From: Prostheceraeus crozeri
Taxonomy: Eukaryota; Platyhelminthes; Polycladida; Euryleptidae
Length of the DNA: 64,000 nt
Reading direction: 5' to 3'
Assembly: GCA_907163375.1 (NCBI GenBank)
Contig: CAJQUW010010377.1
Span: 1-64,000, forward strand
Shown here: positions 43,101 through 54,292 of the stretch, piece by piece
Position numbering within the stretch: position 1 is the stretch's first letter
Layout of the letters: every line of letters begins with the position of its first letter
The notes under the pieces: model-generated
The model's input: the letters and a program-made list of their open reading frames with translations, nothing else
Databases searched by the model: none
What the model was told of the DNA's origin: nothing
Translations under genes and position numbers: made by a program

Positions 43101-44744
43101 CTGTTCTAGTTTTTCAAATTTATCTTGATATATTTCATGTGTTTCATCAATTTCTTTTGTAAGATTAAATGTATTTCGATGAAAATTTTGATTTAATATT
43201 TGTAACTGATAACTATATTCATTATCATATTGTTATTTATATTGTTGTAGACATTTTTTTAAAGATTCATTTATTTTTTGATTGGTTTCATTTTCTTCAT
43301 TATTTAATTCTTTATTGTCTTCATTTAATTTTTGAATCGTTTCTATCTTATTTTGATATTTATGGCCATATTCTTGTACTAATATTTTTGTTTGTTGTTG
43401 ATAATCTGTTTTACATTTTTGTAAACTTTCATTTAAATTTTGTAATTTTTGTTGATATTCTAAAAATAAAGATAAATAATCGGTATCATAATCATAATTA
43501 TAATTACGTCCTTTATAATTATTATGACTAATCATTATTGGTGATAGTGTTTTTATAATTTCAAATTTTTCAGTACATATTATATTTCCTTGGTAAAAAA
43601 TATTATGATGCATGTAATTTCCCCTATCATTATATACTATTTCTGATTGACATAAATTTTTATTATTCAAATAAAATTTTTTTGAATCTGAGTAAAGTGG
43701 AGTAATTTTACCAATAGAAACATAATTCACATTTAATTCAAAAACATTTACTTCTATTAAATTTTTATTCTTTTTATGAAACTTTTTTAACCTATTATAA
43801 TCGTATGGAAATTCATCTAAGCCATCAGAAAGATCAAATTCATTTATGTATTCTTCTTTATTATAATGACTTAGTCGTTCTTTATGATATTCTGCAGGAT
43901 GTAAATGTGCTATAATACTCCACAGAAAACAATAATCATCTTCATTTTTTATGTTGATTATTTGTGGTGAACTGAAAGGTAAAGGAACATAACTACCACC
44001 AGTATTATTTTTATATTTATCAATTACTATTTTCTTAGATAGTATTTTAACAAATCTCCAACCAGATTCACGTAACTGGGCTTCAATTATACAATTTTCT
44101 AATTTAAGTATCATCGATTCAAATATGGGTTGTATATCATTTACATTATGAATTTCTTGTGAATTTGTAAAATGTCCTTGTATTATTTCTTCAGGAATTC
44201 CATCAGGTCCATTTTTTGTATAAAGTACTTCTACATTCATATAACATTTGAAATATTTCTTAAATATTTTGAAAAAGTTTTTTAATACATTATAAAAAGT
44301 TTCATCGGTTTCATTATGTTCAACGGGCGAAGCCCAGGAAGACATCTCCGATGTCCCGCGAACAGACTGATTAAATAAATATTTTATATCTGTTACGGCT
44401 TCATCAAATTCATCTATTTCGTTAAATTCATCAGTATCTCTAAATAAATATCTTCCATCTGGTACGGGCCAAGCCCTAGAACCTTCGGTTTGTAGGGTCT
44501 CATCCTCACTATTAAAATCTTTTTTATATTCCGAATGTGAATAATCATCAAACATTTTTTTAACTTTTATATCAGTAGGCAATGTTTCTAGATAATTTTT
44601 ATAACTATTTAATTTTAATATATTTCCTTCATCAACTCGATCTACATTTTGTAAATGCAATTTACTATTTAAATGAGATTGATAACTTCTTTTTGTTTGC
44701 AACTTTTTTTTACATAAGACACAATAAAACTTGGTATTTTCCAT
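40133..44744 (-). pseudogene. Protein-primed DNA polymerase B of Polinton B, broken
   Basis: N-terminal C2H2-like finger (FYCVLCKKKLQTKRSYQSHLNSKLH). The family block YCFLWSIIAHLHPAEYHKERLSHY follows, then the exonuclease motif YCDFEAY with a Cys-x2-Cys finger, VKDHDHLNGLYRGAAHNSCN and NSSKYDFHLVM. The polymerase part contains LLYYDFNSLYSS, KLMNNAFYGKTLENVR and the catalytic TDTDSVFLEL. Its end region near 40133-40240 reads LALDPFDDKRKILPDG, as usual at the C-terminus. About three breaks. Short GGGC(G/A)AAGCCCTAGAACCTTC-like inserts recur in it. Confidence 0.92.
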
Positions 44745-44889
44745 TTTTATTTTTTTAGAGAAAATTTAAGAAAAAATTTGTGTTTTAATTTTAGATATAA
44801 ACATTCTAATATCAAGGACTTGAGTGTTATTTTATATTATTATATATTACACGTTCTTTAGTTATTTTTTTTCTTTATCATATTAAGTT

Positions 44890-46166
44890 TAATAATATTA
44901 AGTTTCATCATATAATGTTTTATCAAAAGATAATTTAAATTTTTTTTCACTAACTATTGATTCTTCATCATCATCATAAATTGTTTCTTCATCATCATAA
45001 ATTACACTTTTTGGTATAGGATGCCCTTCCATGATAGGATACCATTCTCTTATTGGAATATCTAATTCTAAATTACATCTTTTATCTGATAATAATATAA
45101 TAGAGAAAAATATTGGTCTTTGATCTCTTTTGGAAAATTTAATAACACCACCATAATCTGAATCACTTTTAGTTTTTATTAAAGATGATAAAATTTTAAA
45201 TTGATTAGATGTAAATCCTAATTTAAATTTTGTAGACCCGACACATAGTTGTCTAACAGTATCTTCAACTATTCCATCATTATTATTTTCAATTGTAAGA
45301 AAATGAAATTTAGATAAATTTTTATAATTACTAATATTTTTATAATCTTTTTTACCATTTACACCTTTTTAGATGTTACAGAATCATCATCTATATTATC
45401 AGATTCTTTAAGATCGGGCAAAGCCCTAGAACCTTCAGTTCGTTTATTATGATTATGATTATGGTCATTGTTAATAGTATAAGGTGTTGTCCACATATAA
45501 ATTTTCTCTTGTTGAGCTAAACCATTTATATAAGATTTTAATAAATTAATATTTAAGTTGGAATATAATCCTATATACGTATCATCATCATATCTTTGGG
45601 GCATTTCTAATGTTTCTTGTTTATAAATTGTGTCTCTACAATAAACTTGACATAATAATTCTTCATTATGTTTTTTACTCTCTATGTGAATGTTATATTG
45701 ATTTTGTTCATCAACAAATAATCTAATTTTTCTTTCGAAAAAGATTTTAATTTTTTAACTAATTCTTTAATATTGATATAATTAATAATTTTATTTGCTA
45801 TCCAATCAGTATTACTAATCGGCAAAACTGCTCTAATAAAACCATAAACATTATTATGACCTATTATAACCATATTTTCTTTATTTAATTCCACATAAGC
45901 TGCATCATTATATTTACTTACAATCTCCATAAATTTAATAAATGGATCACCTGGAAAAATACAATAATTAGTTTCTATAGAAGGTAACCTTTAGTCTGTT
46001 CTCTAAATATTTCGGCTTGTAATTCAAACAAAAGATTAACATCTATACATGGATTATTATTATTATTATTATCAAGACATTTATTTTCAAATCCCGTTGA
46101 TCTCGTCGAATAAGAAGAACAGGATGATGCGGGCGAATATAATTTTTTTAAATTTGCTTTATCCAT
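44890..46166 (-). pseudogene. Unidentified Polinton B coding region, broken
   Basis: Several minus-strand open stretches follow each other: a Ser-rich start (SPASSCSSYSTRSTGF) with Asn repeats, NDAAYVELNKENMVIIGHNNVYGF, and an acidic tail (IYDDEETIYDDDEES). Codon use is like the polymerase next to it. I recognise no domain. A few breaks. Confidence 0.45.
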
Positions 46167-46234
46167 TTTTTTATTTTTATTAGAAAAAATTTTATTTTTA
46201 TTAGAAAAAATTTTATTTTTTTATTGTTTTAAAA

Positions 46235-47121
46235 ATGATGTTACCAAATGTTGGTGGAGGTGCATATATCCCGAATAATCGTGAATTAGAAATAGAAATA
46301 GAAAATTATATCATGAAAACTGGAGACGTTTTATCTGGTCCATTGCATCTTTCTATTCTTCCGCAACAAAATACAGAGTTAACAAATAAACAATATGTTG
46401 ATACACAAATCAATGACTTAAAAGAAAAATATATAAACGATGTTTTGGTTCCACTGATGAATGAATTAAAGTTGCTTAAACTTAATGACAAATCATTAAA
46501 CGAAAAATTATTAAAACTTGATAAAAAGGATAGAGAGCTAGAAGCAGATATAGCAAAACTTTTTAAAAAGATTTCTGAACAATCAAAAATTTTAATATTA
46601 CTTTCTATAAAGTTAAAATCTGCAGTCATTAAAAATAAACATCAGATAAAAATGTTAAAAGAACAATTAGAAGATGAAATAGAAAAACTTCCTGAAAGAA
46701 TTTAAAAAAATTTAAAGCAGTTACAAACTACATTCCAAAAAAGTGTTGATGAATTAAGTTCTAAAATTACTCAACAAATGAAAAAGATGAATAGAATAAT
46801 AAATGAAGTAAACTCGCTTAATCAAAAAGTTGATAAAATGAAAACTCTTAAAATCAATTTAGAAAATGAATTAAAGAAAAATTTACAAGAAAACTCTAAA
46901 GAAAATAAAGAACAGTTAGATGCTGTTAAAAGACAATTAGATGTTCTTAAAATTAAGTTAAATGCACTTAAAACGGCGTTGAAGATGAATCAGGAGAAAA
47001 TGCAAGTTAATAGAAAAGAAATTAAAGTACATCACACGCTGCTTGACGCAATAGATAAAGTGCAACAGTCAATTAATAAAGTTATCTCGAAGTTGTTGTC
47101 CATTCACAAACGTAAATCTTA
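46235..47121 (+). pseudogene. Fibre-like coiled-coil protein of Polinton B, broken
   Basis: The start MMLPNVGGGAYIPNNREL leads into MKTGDVLSGPLHLSILPQQN and TELTNKQYVDTQINDL. TGD.LSGPL..........NKQYVD is the pattern seen in phage and viral tail or fibre adhesins just before a trimeric shaft. A long heptad-rich coiled coil fills the rest. One break. An attachment fibre is an inference from pattern. A mariner inserted just after the last codon. Confidence 0.5.
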
Positions 47122-47128
47122 ACACGTA

Positions 47129-48858
47129 CGTCGTGTGATCCAAAATGTCCCGGACTAACCTACTTGCAGATAACCTGTGATAACGAATACTACTTCAGAT
47201 GTAAATTTAGGTCTTTAAGGCATGAGAAATATGGTTGCCGAAATTTTTCCGGTCAGTTTTCTATTTTTTCAAAATTTTCAAACATTTTTGTCTGAATTTC
47301 AAGATTTTCCTATAAATTCTAGCGATTTAGAATTAATATATTTAGATTAACTTGACAGTTAAGCTATCACTAATAACCTGACTAATAATTAACGGAAAAA
47401 CAAATGTTTTGTTCCAGAAAACAGTTTACTTTTCAATGTATGAGCCGTTAGCATTCGTCACTTTTTGCCAACGAAGTCTCAATTCACAAAAAGCTTTATG
47501 AAAAAATTCCGGTGTCAAAGAATCAAAAAACTCAGTAACTGCATCCCGCAGTTCAACTGGCGATTCAAAATGGTGTCCACGAAGATGCTTTTTGAGGAAT
47601 CTAAACAGATAGAAGTCACTTGGGGCCAAGTCAGGTGAATAAGGAGGATGGCTCAATAGTTGAAATCCGTTTCTCGTTAAGGCATTGGTTGTCTCCTGCG
47701 AGGTGTGAATCGGAGCATTGTCATGAAGCAAGTAGAGGGGAATGTTTCGTGGCTTTCTTATTTTCTTCCTCGCTTCAGATAACAGATTGGAATAATATTC
47801 GCTATTGATTCTTACTCCTTTATCCGCAAAGTCAACCAGTTGGATTCCCGAAGCGTTCCAAAAGACCGTCAGCATCAACGACCGGCGATGTGATGTTCCG
47901 GATCGCATTTTCAAAGGGGCAGACTCGCCTGATTTTCGCCACTCTGCAGATTCTCGCTTACTTTGAGGCAGATACAAACTTAAAGGTGTTTCATCCTCTG
48001 TAAGGATACAGTTCAGAAACTGATCTCCGTGCATTTCGAGGAGATCCAAATTTGACTGTGCCGCCAGAAGTCTGTTCTCCTTCATTTCAGGTGACAGAAA
48101 CTTCGGTACGAAACGTGATGCCAGTTTGCGATATCCAAGTCTTTCGATGTCATGACAGGAGTGATAACTGATTCGCAACTCTCTTGACAACTCACGGATG
48201 GTTATCCTTCTGTGTGCTGTAATCACTTCATCGCACTGACTCGATTTCTCTTCCGGAATCTCCTGCGGCCGACCAACAGTTGAAAAATCTTGCTCCACAG
48301 ATTGTCTTCCGCGTTTAAATTCGCTTATCCAGAAATAAGCAGTAGTTCTCGATGGAGCTTTGCTTCCATATGCCAGGCTTAATTCCTTTAGAATGTCACC
48401 ATTAGCGAAGCCGCGGATCAGGAGGTATCGTATCACACTGCGATATTCGACTGAAGACACGCTTGTCACATCCATCATGAAAACTGATAGAACAAAGAAC
48501 CATCGTTGACACGGATTTCTTAATGAATGCGTGCTGAATGAACTTCACTGATTGATATCGTAACACATGAAGCAATTAACAAAAGACGTGCAATATTCAT
48601 GGCAAAGATATCCGTCAAATAAGGTACAAATCAAAATCAATCTAACTATAACAATAAGACAAATCGGATCTCGATCAATTCAGAAAATACAGAAATTCAT
48701 GTTAAAATGTAAAAATATTTTTTAAAAATAGAAAACTGACCGGAAAAATTTCGGCGACCATTCATGCCTTAAAGACCTAAATTTACATCTGAAGTAGTAT
48801 TCGTTATAACAGGTTATCTGCAAGTAGGTTAGTCCGGGACATTTTGGATCACACCACG
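47129..48858 (-). mobile_element. Mariner transposon, TA duplication, inserted in Polinton B
   Basis: TA flanks both ends (47127-47128, 48859-48860). The inverted repeats are about 140 bp long (47129-47269 and 48721-48858), start CGT(C/G)GTGTGATCCAAAATG and differ at a handful of bases. A 350-codon transposase ORF lies between them on the minus strand. It looks whole and young. Confidence 0.95.
47426..48478 (-). CDS. Mariner transposase, D,D34D
   Basis: 350 residues without interruption. N-terminal helix-turn-helix region (YRSVIRYLLIRGFANGDILKEL), then GRPQEI, and a second one (TIRELSRELRISYHSCHDIE). SRFVPKFLSPEMKENRL stands where mariners have WVPHxL. The catalytic residues are in ILTEDETP, LLHDNAPIHTS and YSPDLAPSDFYLF, with exactly 34 residues between the second and third aspartates. 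It would cut and paste the element at TA. The start is the ATG pair at 48473-48478. Confidence 0.95.
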   Translation of the reverse strand: MMDVTSVSSVEYRSVIRYLLIRGFANGDILKELSLAYGSKAPSRTTAYFWISEFKRGRQSVEQDFSTVGRPQEIPEEKSSQCDEVITAHRRITIRELSRELRISYHSCHDIERLGYRKLASRFVPKFLSPEMKENRLLAAQSNLDLLEMHGDQFLNCILTEDETPLSLYLPQSKRESAEWRKSGESAPLKMRSGTSHRRSLMLTVFWNASGIQLVDFADKGVRINSEYYSNLLSEARKKIRKPRNIPLYLLHDNAPIHTSQETTNALTRNGFQLLSHPPYSPDLAPSDFYLFRFLKKHLRGHHFESPVELRDAVTEFFDSLTPEFFHKAFCELRLRWQKVTNANGSYIEK

Positions 48859-48896
48859 TAGATATTTTTCCCAAAAGTCAAATTTAATCCTAAAAA

Positions 48897-49415
48897 ATGC
48901 CTATAATTTATAAACACAATCTTAAACAATTTGCTTCAAATCAAAGAATTGCTCATGAACCATGTATGAATCCTTTTTATCATTATGATAATAGAGAAAC
49001 AGTCGGAACACAGAAGTTCCTAGGCACCGCAGGTGCCGTTCACACGGAAGGAGCTGGGATCTTCTCTGGTATTGGAAGTATCGTTAACTTAATTAAAAAT
49101 AATAAAGATTTTATTACATCTGCCGCAAAAGGAGCAGCTGCTATAGGTAGTACAGCTAGTGCAATATCGAATGCTGTCAAGTCTCAAAACGAATTAAAAC
49201 AACTAGAAGCTATTCGTAAACTTAGTAATGATTCTGAAGAACTAAAAAATTTAAAAAAACTTTCAGAGGAAACAAAAAACAAAATTGCTAACATAGCTGT
49301 TGGGGAAACCTTGAGGAGCGGAGCTCCGTCTGATAGTAAAATGGGGAAGAAAACAGGCGTAGCCATAAAACGTTCAATTGAAGAAATAAGAGGTAATGGT
49401 CTAGCAAAATTCTAA
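48897..49415 (+). CDS. Unknown core-like Polinton B protein
   Basis: 172 residues. MPIIYKHNLKQFASNQ and PFYHYDNRETVGTQKF are followed by an Ala/Gly-rich hydrophobic helix (FITSAAKGAAAIGSTASAISNAV) and a charged coiled coil. It sits directly before the major capsid gene, where small virion proteins usually lie. Function unknown. Confidence 0.55.
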   Translation: MPIIYKHNLKQFASNQRIAHEPCMNPFYHYDNRETVGTQKFLGTAGAVHTEGAGIFSGIGSIVNLIKNNKDFITSAAKGAAAIGSTASAISNAVKSQNELKQLEAIRKLSNDSEELKNLKKLSEETKNKIANIAVGETLRSGAPSDSKMGKKTGVAIKRSIEEIRGNGLAKF

Positions 49416-49505
49416 AATTATATTTTAGTAAAATTTTTTAGTAATTTTTTTAGCAAAATTTTTTCTGTCTGCGAGAAAAACAAAGTCAAATTATTTTTTA
49501 TAAAA

Positions 49506-50824
49506 ATGTCTTCGCTTATCGAAAATAAATTTAGATTAGACGATCCTCCGTTCGTCAGTAATAATCAAAAAAAGAATGACTATATAAGAATTGCTATGAA
49601 TCCCGGATCTTCCAGTAGAGTAAATACTGGAGGTGATTTAATTTTTGAAGTTGATATCTACCTGATTCATTTTTACACTGTGAATATTCTTTATATAGTG
49701 ATGCCAATTTTACAACACCATTACCAGATACCGATAATATTGCACTAGAGAATAATTTTTTTCCAAAATTATTTACACAAATGCGTTTAGATGTTGCAAC
49801 TCAAAATATAGAAACAATAAGTGATTCTCCAGGTGTAATTGATACAATGCTTAGATTTATAACAATTGGTGAAAATAATAAAAAGGTTGGTTTCCTGATA
49901 CTAATGATGGTATAATTGTTGATGATTTAACTCACGCTGGAACAGATGCAGCGAATCTGCGAAAGAGCAGGAATTGCGAAAGATGTAGAAAATATTGCAA
50001 AACATTTAAATAAAACAAATAATGATGCATATAAAGAAAGACGTGAATTTAACAAGAAAAGTAAACAGACAGTTAATTGGTCATTGTCTCCATTATTCGG
50101 ATATTTAGATTATGACAAAATATCATATCAATTAAAATTTAAATTAATAATTCATCGTACAGCAAATAATGAATTAATCTTTTTTGGTAAGACTGGAAAA
50201 AAAGCATATTTAAAAATTGATAGACTTGAATGGTGGATTAAGCATATTACTCCTAGTTTAGAGATTGAAACAGCTATTGCAAAAAGATTAAATACTAACA
50301 AACCAATTCCAGTAAATTTTCTAAAGAGAACTGCTAGCTCAGTAACTTTTTCCGAACAAAGATTTAACTGGCATTTTACTAGAACTGCGAATACTCCAAG
50401 ATATTTATTACTAACTTTTCAAAGAAATAATTCTCCAAGTTTTGATAAGAACAACAATATTTTTCATATTAATACAATTCGAAGTTTACAAGTTTCATTA
50501 AATTAAACCCGATATCCAATTGATCCATTAAGATTCGATGATACCAATAATCAATTTATGGAAGGATATGATTCTTATCGAAATCTTTGTATAGAATTTG
50601 GAGTTGAACCACAATTAACTCCTGGAGATTGGAGACATTTATATCCTGTTTTCTGTTTCGATTTAAGTGCACAATCTGAAGATATTATCAAGACTGGTTG
50701 TGATGTAACAATTAATATTGAAAAGAAAGATTCCACAACTTCATTGATGGCTTATGGTTTATTGCTAGAAGATGTAAAATATTCTATTGAAGTTCTTAAT
50801 GGGAAGATGGCTAGAATAAATTAA
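49506..50824 (+). pseudogene. Major capsid protein of Polinton B (Hydra-type), broken
   Basis: NPGSSSRVNTGGDLIFEVDI near the start, LNTNKPIPVNFLKR and SVTFSEQRFNWHFTRTANTPRYLLLTFQRN in the middle, and LTPGDWRHLYPVFCFDLSAQSEDI near the end are blocks of the major capsid family common in Hydra-type Polintons (double jelly-roll). It is a different family branch from the capsid candidate in A. About three breaks; treated as a fossil. Confidence 0.8.
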
Positions 50825-51019
50825 TTTAATTTTTTTTCATAACTAGAATAGATTAAAAAATTCTTAACTAAAAATTTTTCATAACTAGAATAGATAAGAA
50901 AGATAGAATAGAAAAGTAGTAATAATAAAACTGTTGAATTAAAATTACGTAATATTGTTGACAAAAATACCCCTAAAACTATTACTATTAATAAAAAAAA
51001 GTATTACTTAAATAAACCA

Positions 51020-51382
51020 ATGATAGAGAATATTAAATTACAAGAAAAAAAGAATGGCGGGATTCTCCCATTAATTCCCCTAATAATAGGTGGCATAGCA
51101 GCTGCAGGAAGTGTTGCAGGTGGGACAGCTGGTATTGTCCAAGCAGTAAATAAAAATAAATCAGAGAAGGCAGCATTAGAAGAACAAAAACGTCATAATA
51201 GAGAGTTAGAGAAAGTTGCTAGGGGTGAAGGAATAGTAGATAATTTTATTAGTAAATTAAAATTAGTTGATGAAGGAAAACGAGTTCTTAAAAATATTCT
51301 CCACAATGTTGATGATTTAATTGAAATTAAAGAAACTAAAGATGGTTCTGGAATATATCTAAGTCCTAGTATGATTCGGTAA
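51020..51382 (+). CDS. Small Polinton B protein with GG site and membrane segment
   Basis: 120 residues. KKNGGILPLIPLIIGGIAAAGSVAGGTAGIVQAV is a strongly hydrophobic helix pair after a GG that could be a protease site; a charged helix follows (EEQKRHNRELEKVARGEG). It recalls pVI or pX-like membrane-active minor virion proteins. Name withheld; role inferred. Confidence 0.55.
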   Translation: MIENIKLQEKKNGGILPLIPLIIGGIAAAGSVAGGTAGIVQAVNKNKSEKAALEEQKRHNRELEKVARGEGIVDNFISKLKLVDEGKRVLKNILHNVDDLIEIKETKDGSGIYLSPSMIR

Positions 51383-51428
51383 AACATTTATTTTATTTTA
51401 TCTGTTAAATTTTTTTTTATCTTTTAAA

Positions 51429-52769
51429 ATGAATTCTACAAATTCCGAAAATTTAATTAAATTAAAAATTTCTAATTTAGATTTATTAAATTATCTATTA
51501 AACAAAAATAAAAACTCAAATTGTCAGCATATTGGAGGTGACAAGAACAAAGTTCCATACCACTTCGGTGGTGATATACAAAAAACATAAGAAAACTTTC
51601 CTGGATTTATTTGGAGTAAATATTCGAAAGAAAAACATCTTCCTGGTCATTCATATACTGGTCCAGGAACTCGATTAGATATAAGACTAGATGAGAATAA
51701 TAATCCGAAACCAGGTGAAGAACCAATAAATAGAGTAGATGCCGCCGCTTATAGACATGATTTAGCTTATCGAAATCATGATCTAAGTTCTCGACATGCA
51801 GCTGATAAGAAGATGATTCAAGAATTAGATAGTATTCAAAATCCTACATTTAGAGAAAAAATTGAAAGAATGTTTGTTAAGAAAGCTTTACAAGCTAAAA
51901 TATTGCTCGGTCAGGGTTTAAATGAAACGACAGCTAAGCTGTCTGAGAGCAACGCTCGAACCTACGCGTCTGAAATCCACAAGGAATATAGAAGACCTAA
52001 ATATTTATTGAAAGTAAAAGTATTTAATAAAGATGATATTTGGAGTGCTGATCTTATTCATATGCCGAATGAAAGGGACTACAAATACGCATTGACCGTT
52101 ATAGATTTATATACACGATACGCTTGGGTAAAGCCTTTAAAAAATAAAAGTAGTTTATCAGCTAAATATGCGTTTGAAGAAATCTTTAAAGAAAGTAAAA
52201 GAAAGCCAAAAAAATTGTTTGTTGATAAAGGGTCGGAATTTTATAACCGAAACGTTCAGCCACTATTTGAAACTGTTTATTCAACTGAAAACGCAGGAAA
52301 AGCTGTAGTGATAGAAAGATTCAATCGGACGTTAAAAAATAAATTATTCAAGAAATTTATTGAGCAAAAAAATCAGAAATGGTTGAAGATATTACCAGGA
52401 ATTGTAGAAGATTACAATAATAAAGTTCATTCTGGTATTGAAGAAACTCCAAAGAAGGCTTCTGACGACCCTGATTTAATACGAAAGAAAATATTCGAAA
52501 ATAATTATTCGAACGAAAATAATAATTTGAATGAGAGTAATCCGAATTTGCGGAAACTTAAGCCGAAATTTAGAATTGGAGATAGAGTTAGAATATTTAA
52601 GTATAAAAATAAATTTGAAAAAGGCTTCGTTGGCTATTGGACTAAAGAAATATTTGAAGTTTGTAAAATAAATCAAACTTATCCGATTACTTACGAAATC
52701 AAAGATTTAGATGATGAAGATGTCAGAGGCCGATTTTATCAAAATGAATTACAACGAAGTGATTTTTAA
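51429..52769 (+). pseudogene. Phospholipase A2-like domain and RVE integrase, Polinton B
   Basis: An N-terminal stretch from 51429 leads to a parvovirus VP1-like phospholipase A2 domain. HSYTGPGTRLD is its calcium-binding loop, and DAAAYRHDLAYRNHD carries the catalytic His-Asp. The same open frame continues into the integrase: WSADLIHM, LFVDKGSEF and AVVIERFNRTLKNKLF give the DDE triad, then FRIGDRVRIFKYKNKF and GYWTKEIFEV. There is no clear chromodomain, unlike in A. The integrase part looks whole; the N-terminal part has about one break. Known parvoviral PLA2 domains breach endosomes. Confidence 0.8.
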
Positions 52770-52828
52770 CCTTTAGGTGGCGCTTTAGCTAGCTAGCTTC
52801 GCTTGATTTTTAATTACAGTAATTGGAA

Positions 52829-53338
52829 CTAACGTTTCGGGAATGAAATTCCCTTGTTCAATTCTAACATAATATCAAGAAATGGTACTCCTTTTTGTAA
52901 TTTGTACAAAACATTAAGACATAATTGACCACAATAAGTAGTTCCCGGTTTTTGAATTTGAAATGTATTATAAATTCCATTGCCAAGTAATTTTTTAACT
53001 TCATTCGTAGGTGGAAGTCCGTAAGAGTCGAACCAATAGTTCTCAGCCTCCGGGCGGTCGAAATAGTAATTATCTCCATTTTTATTAGACATACATGCAG
53101 ACCAATGTACACCTTTTTGATCTGACGTATGAAGATTTGTTATGAAATTTATAGTTATTGATGGAACTTTGTTCCGGGAACTGAAGGTTCCTGTTGGCTT
53201 ATTTTTTAGGAATTGTAATTCGTCTCTCATCAATATGTGAAAATTCTTTATTCCAAATTGATTTGCGATTTTCTTTAGATCAAAATTCGTTGTTGTTTGT
53301 GTTCCATATAATTTTAAAAACTCATTTATGTTGATCAT
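52829..53338 (-). CDS. Adenain-type cysteine protease, Polinton B
   Basis: 169 residues, looks whole. The N-terminus (MININEFLKLYGTQTTTNFDL) is followed by the catalytic histidine in GVHWSACMS, YWFDSYGLPP with the acidic residue, and QKPGTTYCGQLCLNVLY with the oxyanion glutamine and nucleophile cysteine. It lies convergent to the integrase. Its first part is duplicated upstream at 53573-53764. Confidence 0.88.
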   Translation of the reverse strand: MININEFLKLYGTQTTTNFDLKKIANQFGIKNFHILMRDELQFLKNKPTGTFSSRNKVPSITINFITNLHTSDQKGVHWSACMSNKNGDNYYFDRPEAENYWFDSYGLPPTNEVKKLLGNGIYNTFQIQKPGTTYCGQLCLNVLYKLQKGVPFLDIMLELNKGISFPKR

Positions 53339-53387
53339 TTTATAATAAAAAATTACTTATAAGGTCCCCTAGAAGACAGAAGGGGGA

Positions 53388-53550
53388 CAGAATTTAAAAC
53401 TTTTCCATAATTATGACTTTCCTTACTGCTTAGCGAGAAGGGGGGTATTGATTTAAAACTGTTCCATAATGATGACTTTCCTTACTACTTGGGGGGGGGT
53501 ATTGATTTAAAACTGTTCTCTAATGATGTCTTTCCTTACTACTTATTCGA
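53388..53550. repeat. Short tandem repeats with G runs
   Basis: Three imperfect copies of GATTTAAAACTGTTCCATAATGA-like sequence followed by CTTTCCTTACTACTT and a run of six to nine G. They lie between the protease gene and its partial duplicate, and probably mark the same duplication process. Confidence 0.75.
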
Positions 53551-53572
53551 TTTTGAAATGATTTAATTTAGA

Positions 53573-53764
53573 TTAAATTAAAACGTTACATTGTTGCATT
53601 GTATTAGTAGAGTTAGTGTTTCGCACATCTTTTATCAATAGTAATTCATTTCTCATCAATAGGTGAAAATTCTTTATTCCCAATTGATTAGCGATCTTAT
53701 TTAAATCGAAATTTGTCGTGGTTTGTTTACCGTATATTTTTAGGAAGTCTCTGATGTTTCTCAT
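53573..53764 (-). pseudogene. Partial duplicate of the Polinton B protease N-terminus
   Basis: 63 codons whose first about 45 residues (FLKIYGKQTTTNFDLNKIANQLGIKNFHLLMRNELL) are nearly those of the 169-residue protease. The catalytic part is absent. It is a leftover of a tandem duplication. Confidence 0.85.
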
Positions 53765-53799
53765 TTTAAATGAAATAAAATCTATTGCAGAAATTTCTC

Positions 53800-54292
53800 A
53801 AAAGAATTGGCGTGTAGCAGCTGCTAAAATTGTGTCAGCTGATACGAGTGAAGGAAATCACAGAAAATAGCGCATGATGCGGGTTGTGAAATCTCATTCA
53901 CACTATGAGAACAAAAGAACAAATACAATCTAAACACAATAAACATATGGGAGAGAAGAGAAATGAATGAGCATTTCTCTTCATTCATTTTGGTTTCCAT
54001 AGCAATCATTCATGCGACATTATTTTGAATGGAAAAATACACCGACTCTCGAACTATGTCGACAAACTTTCTGACACATTTTCCGGCTACCAGAACCATT
54101 TTGGTGTAAATTTCCATTAGCGTTCAAGGTCATTCTATTAAAAGCATACGGGAATTATTCTCATTGAAGACAAGCAATTGTTTTAAAGAATGCATGTCAT
54201 TGTGAATACAATATTCCTGTAACAGACAGGATCGAGAGAGAGAGAGAGAGAGAAAGAAAGAAGTCACGCTGCTCCGTAAAAGTTTAATTGAG
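53800..54292. other. Non-coding end region of Polinton B
   Basis: No gene is seen. A (GA)n microsatellite lies at about 54234-54255, and GAAA repeats follow. Confidence 0.5.
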
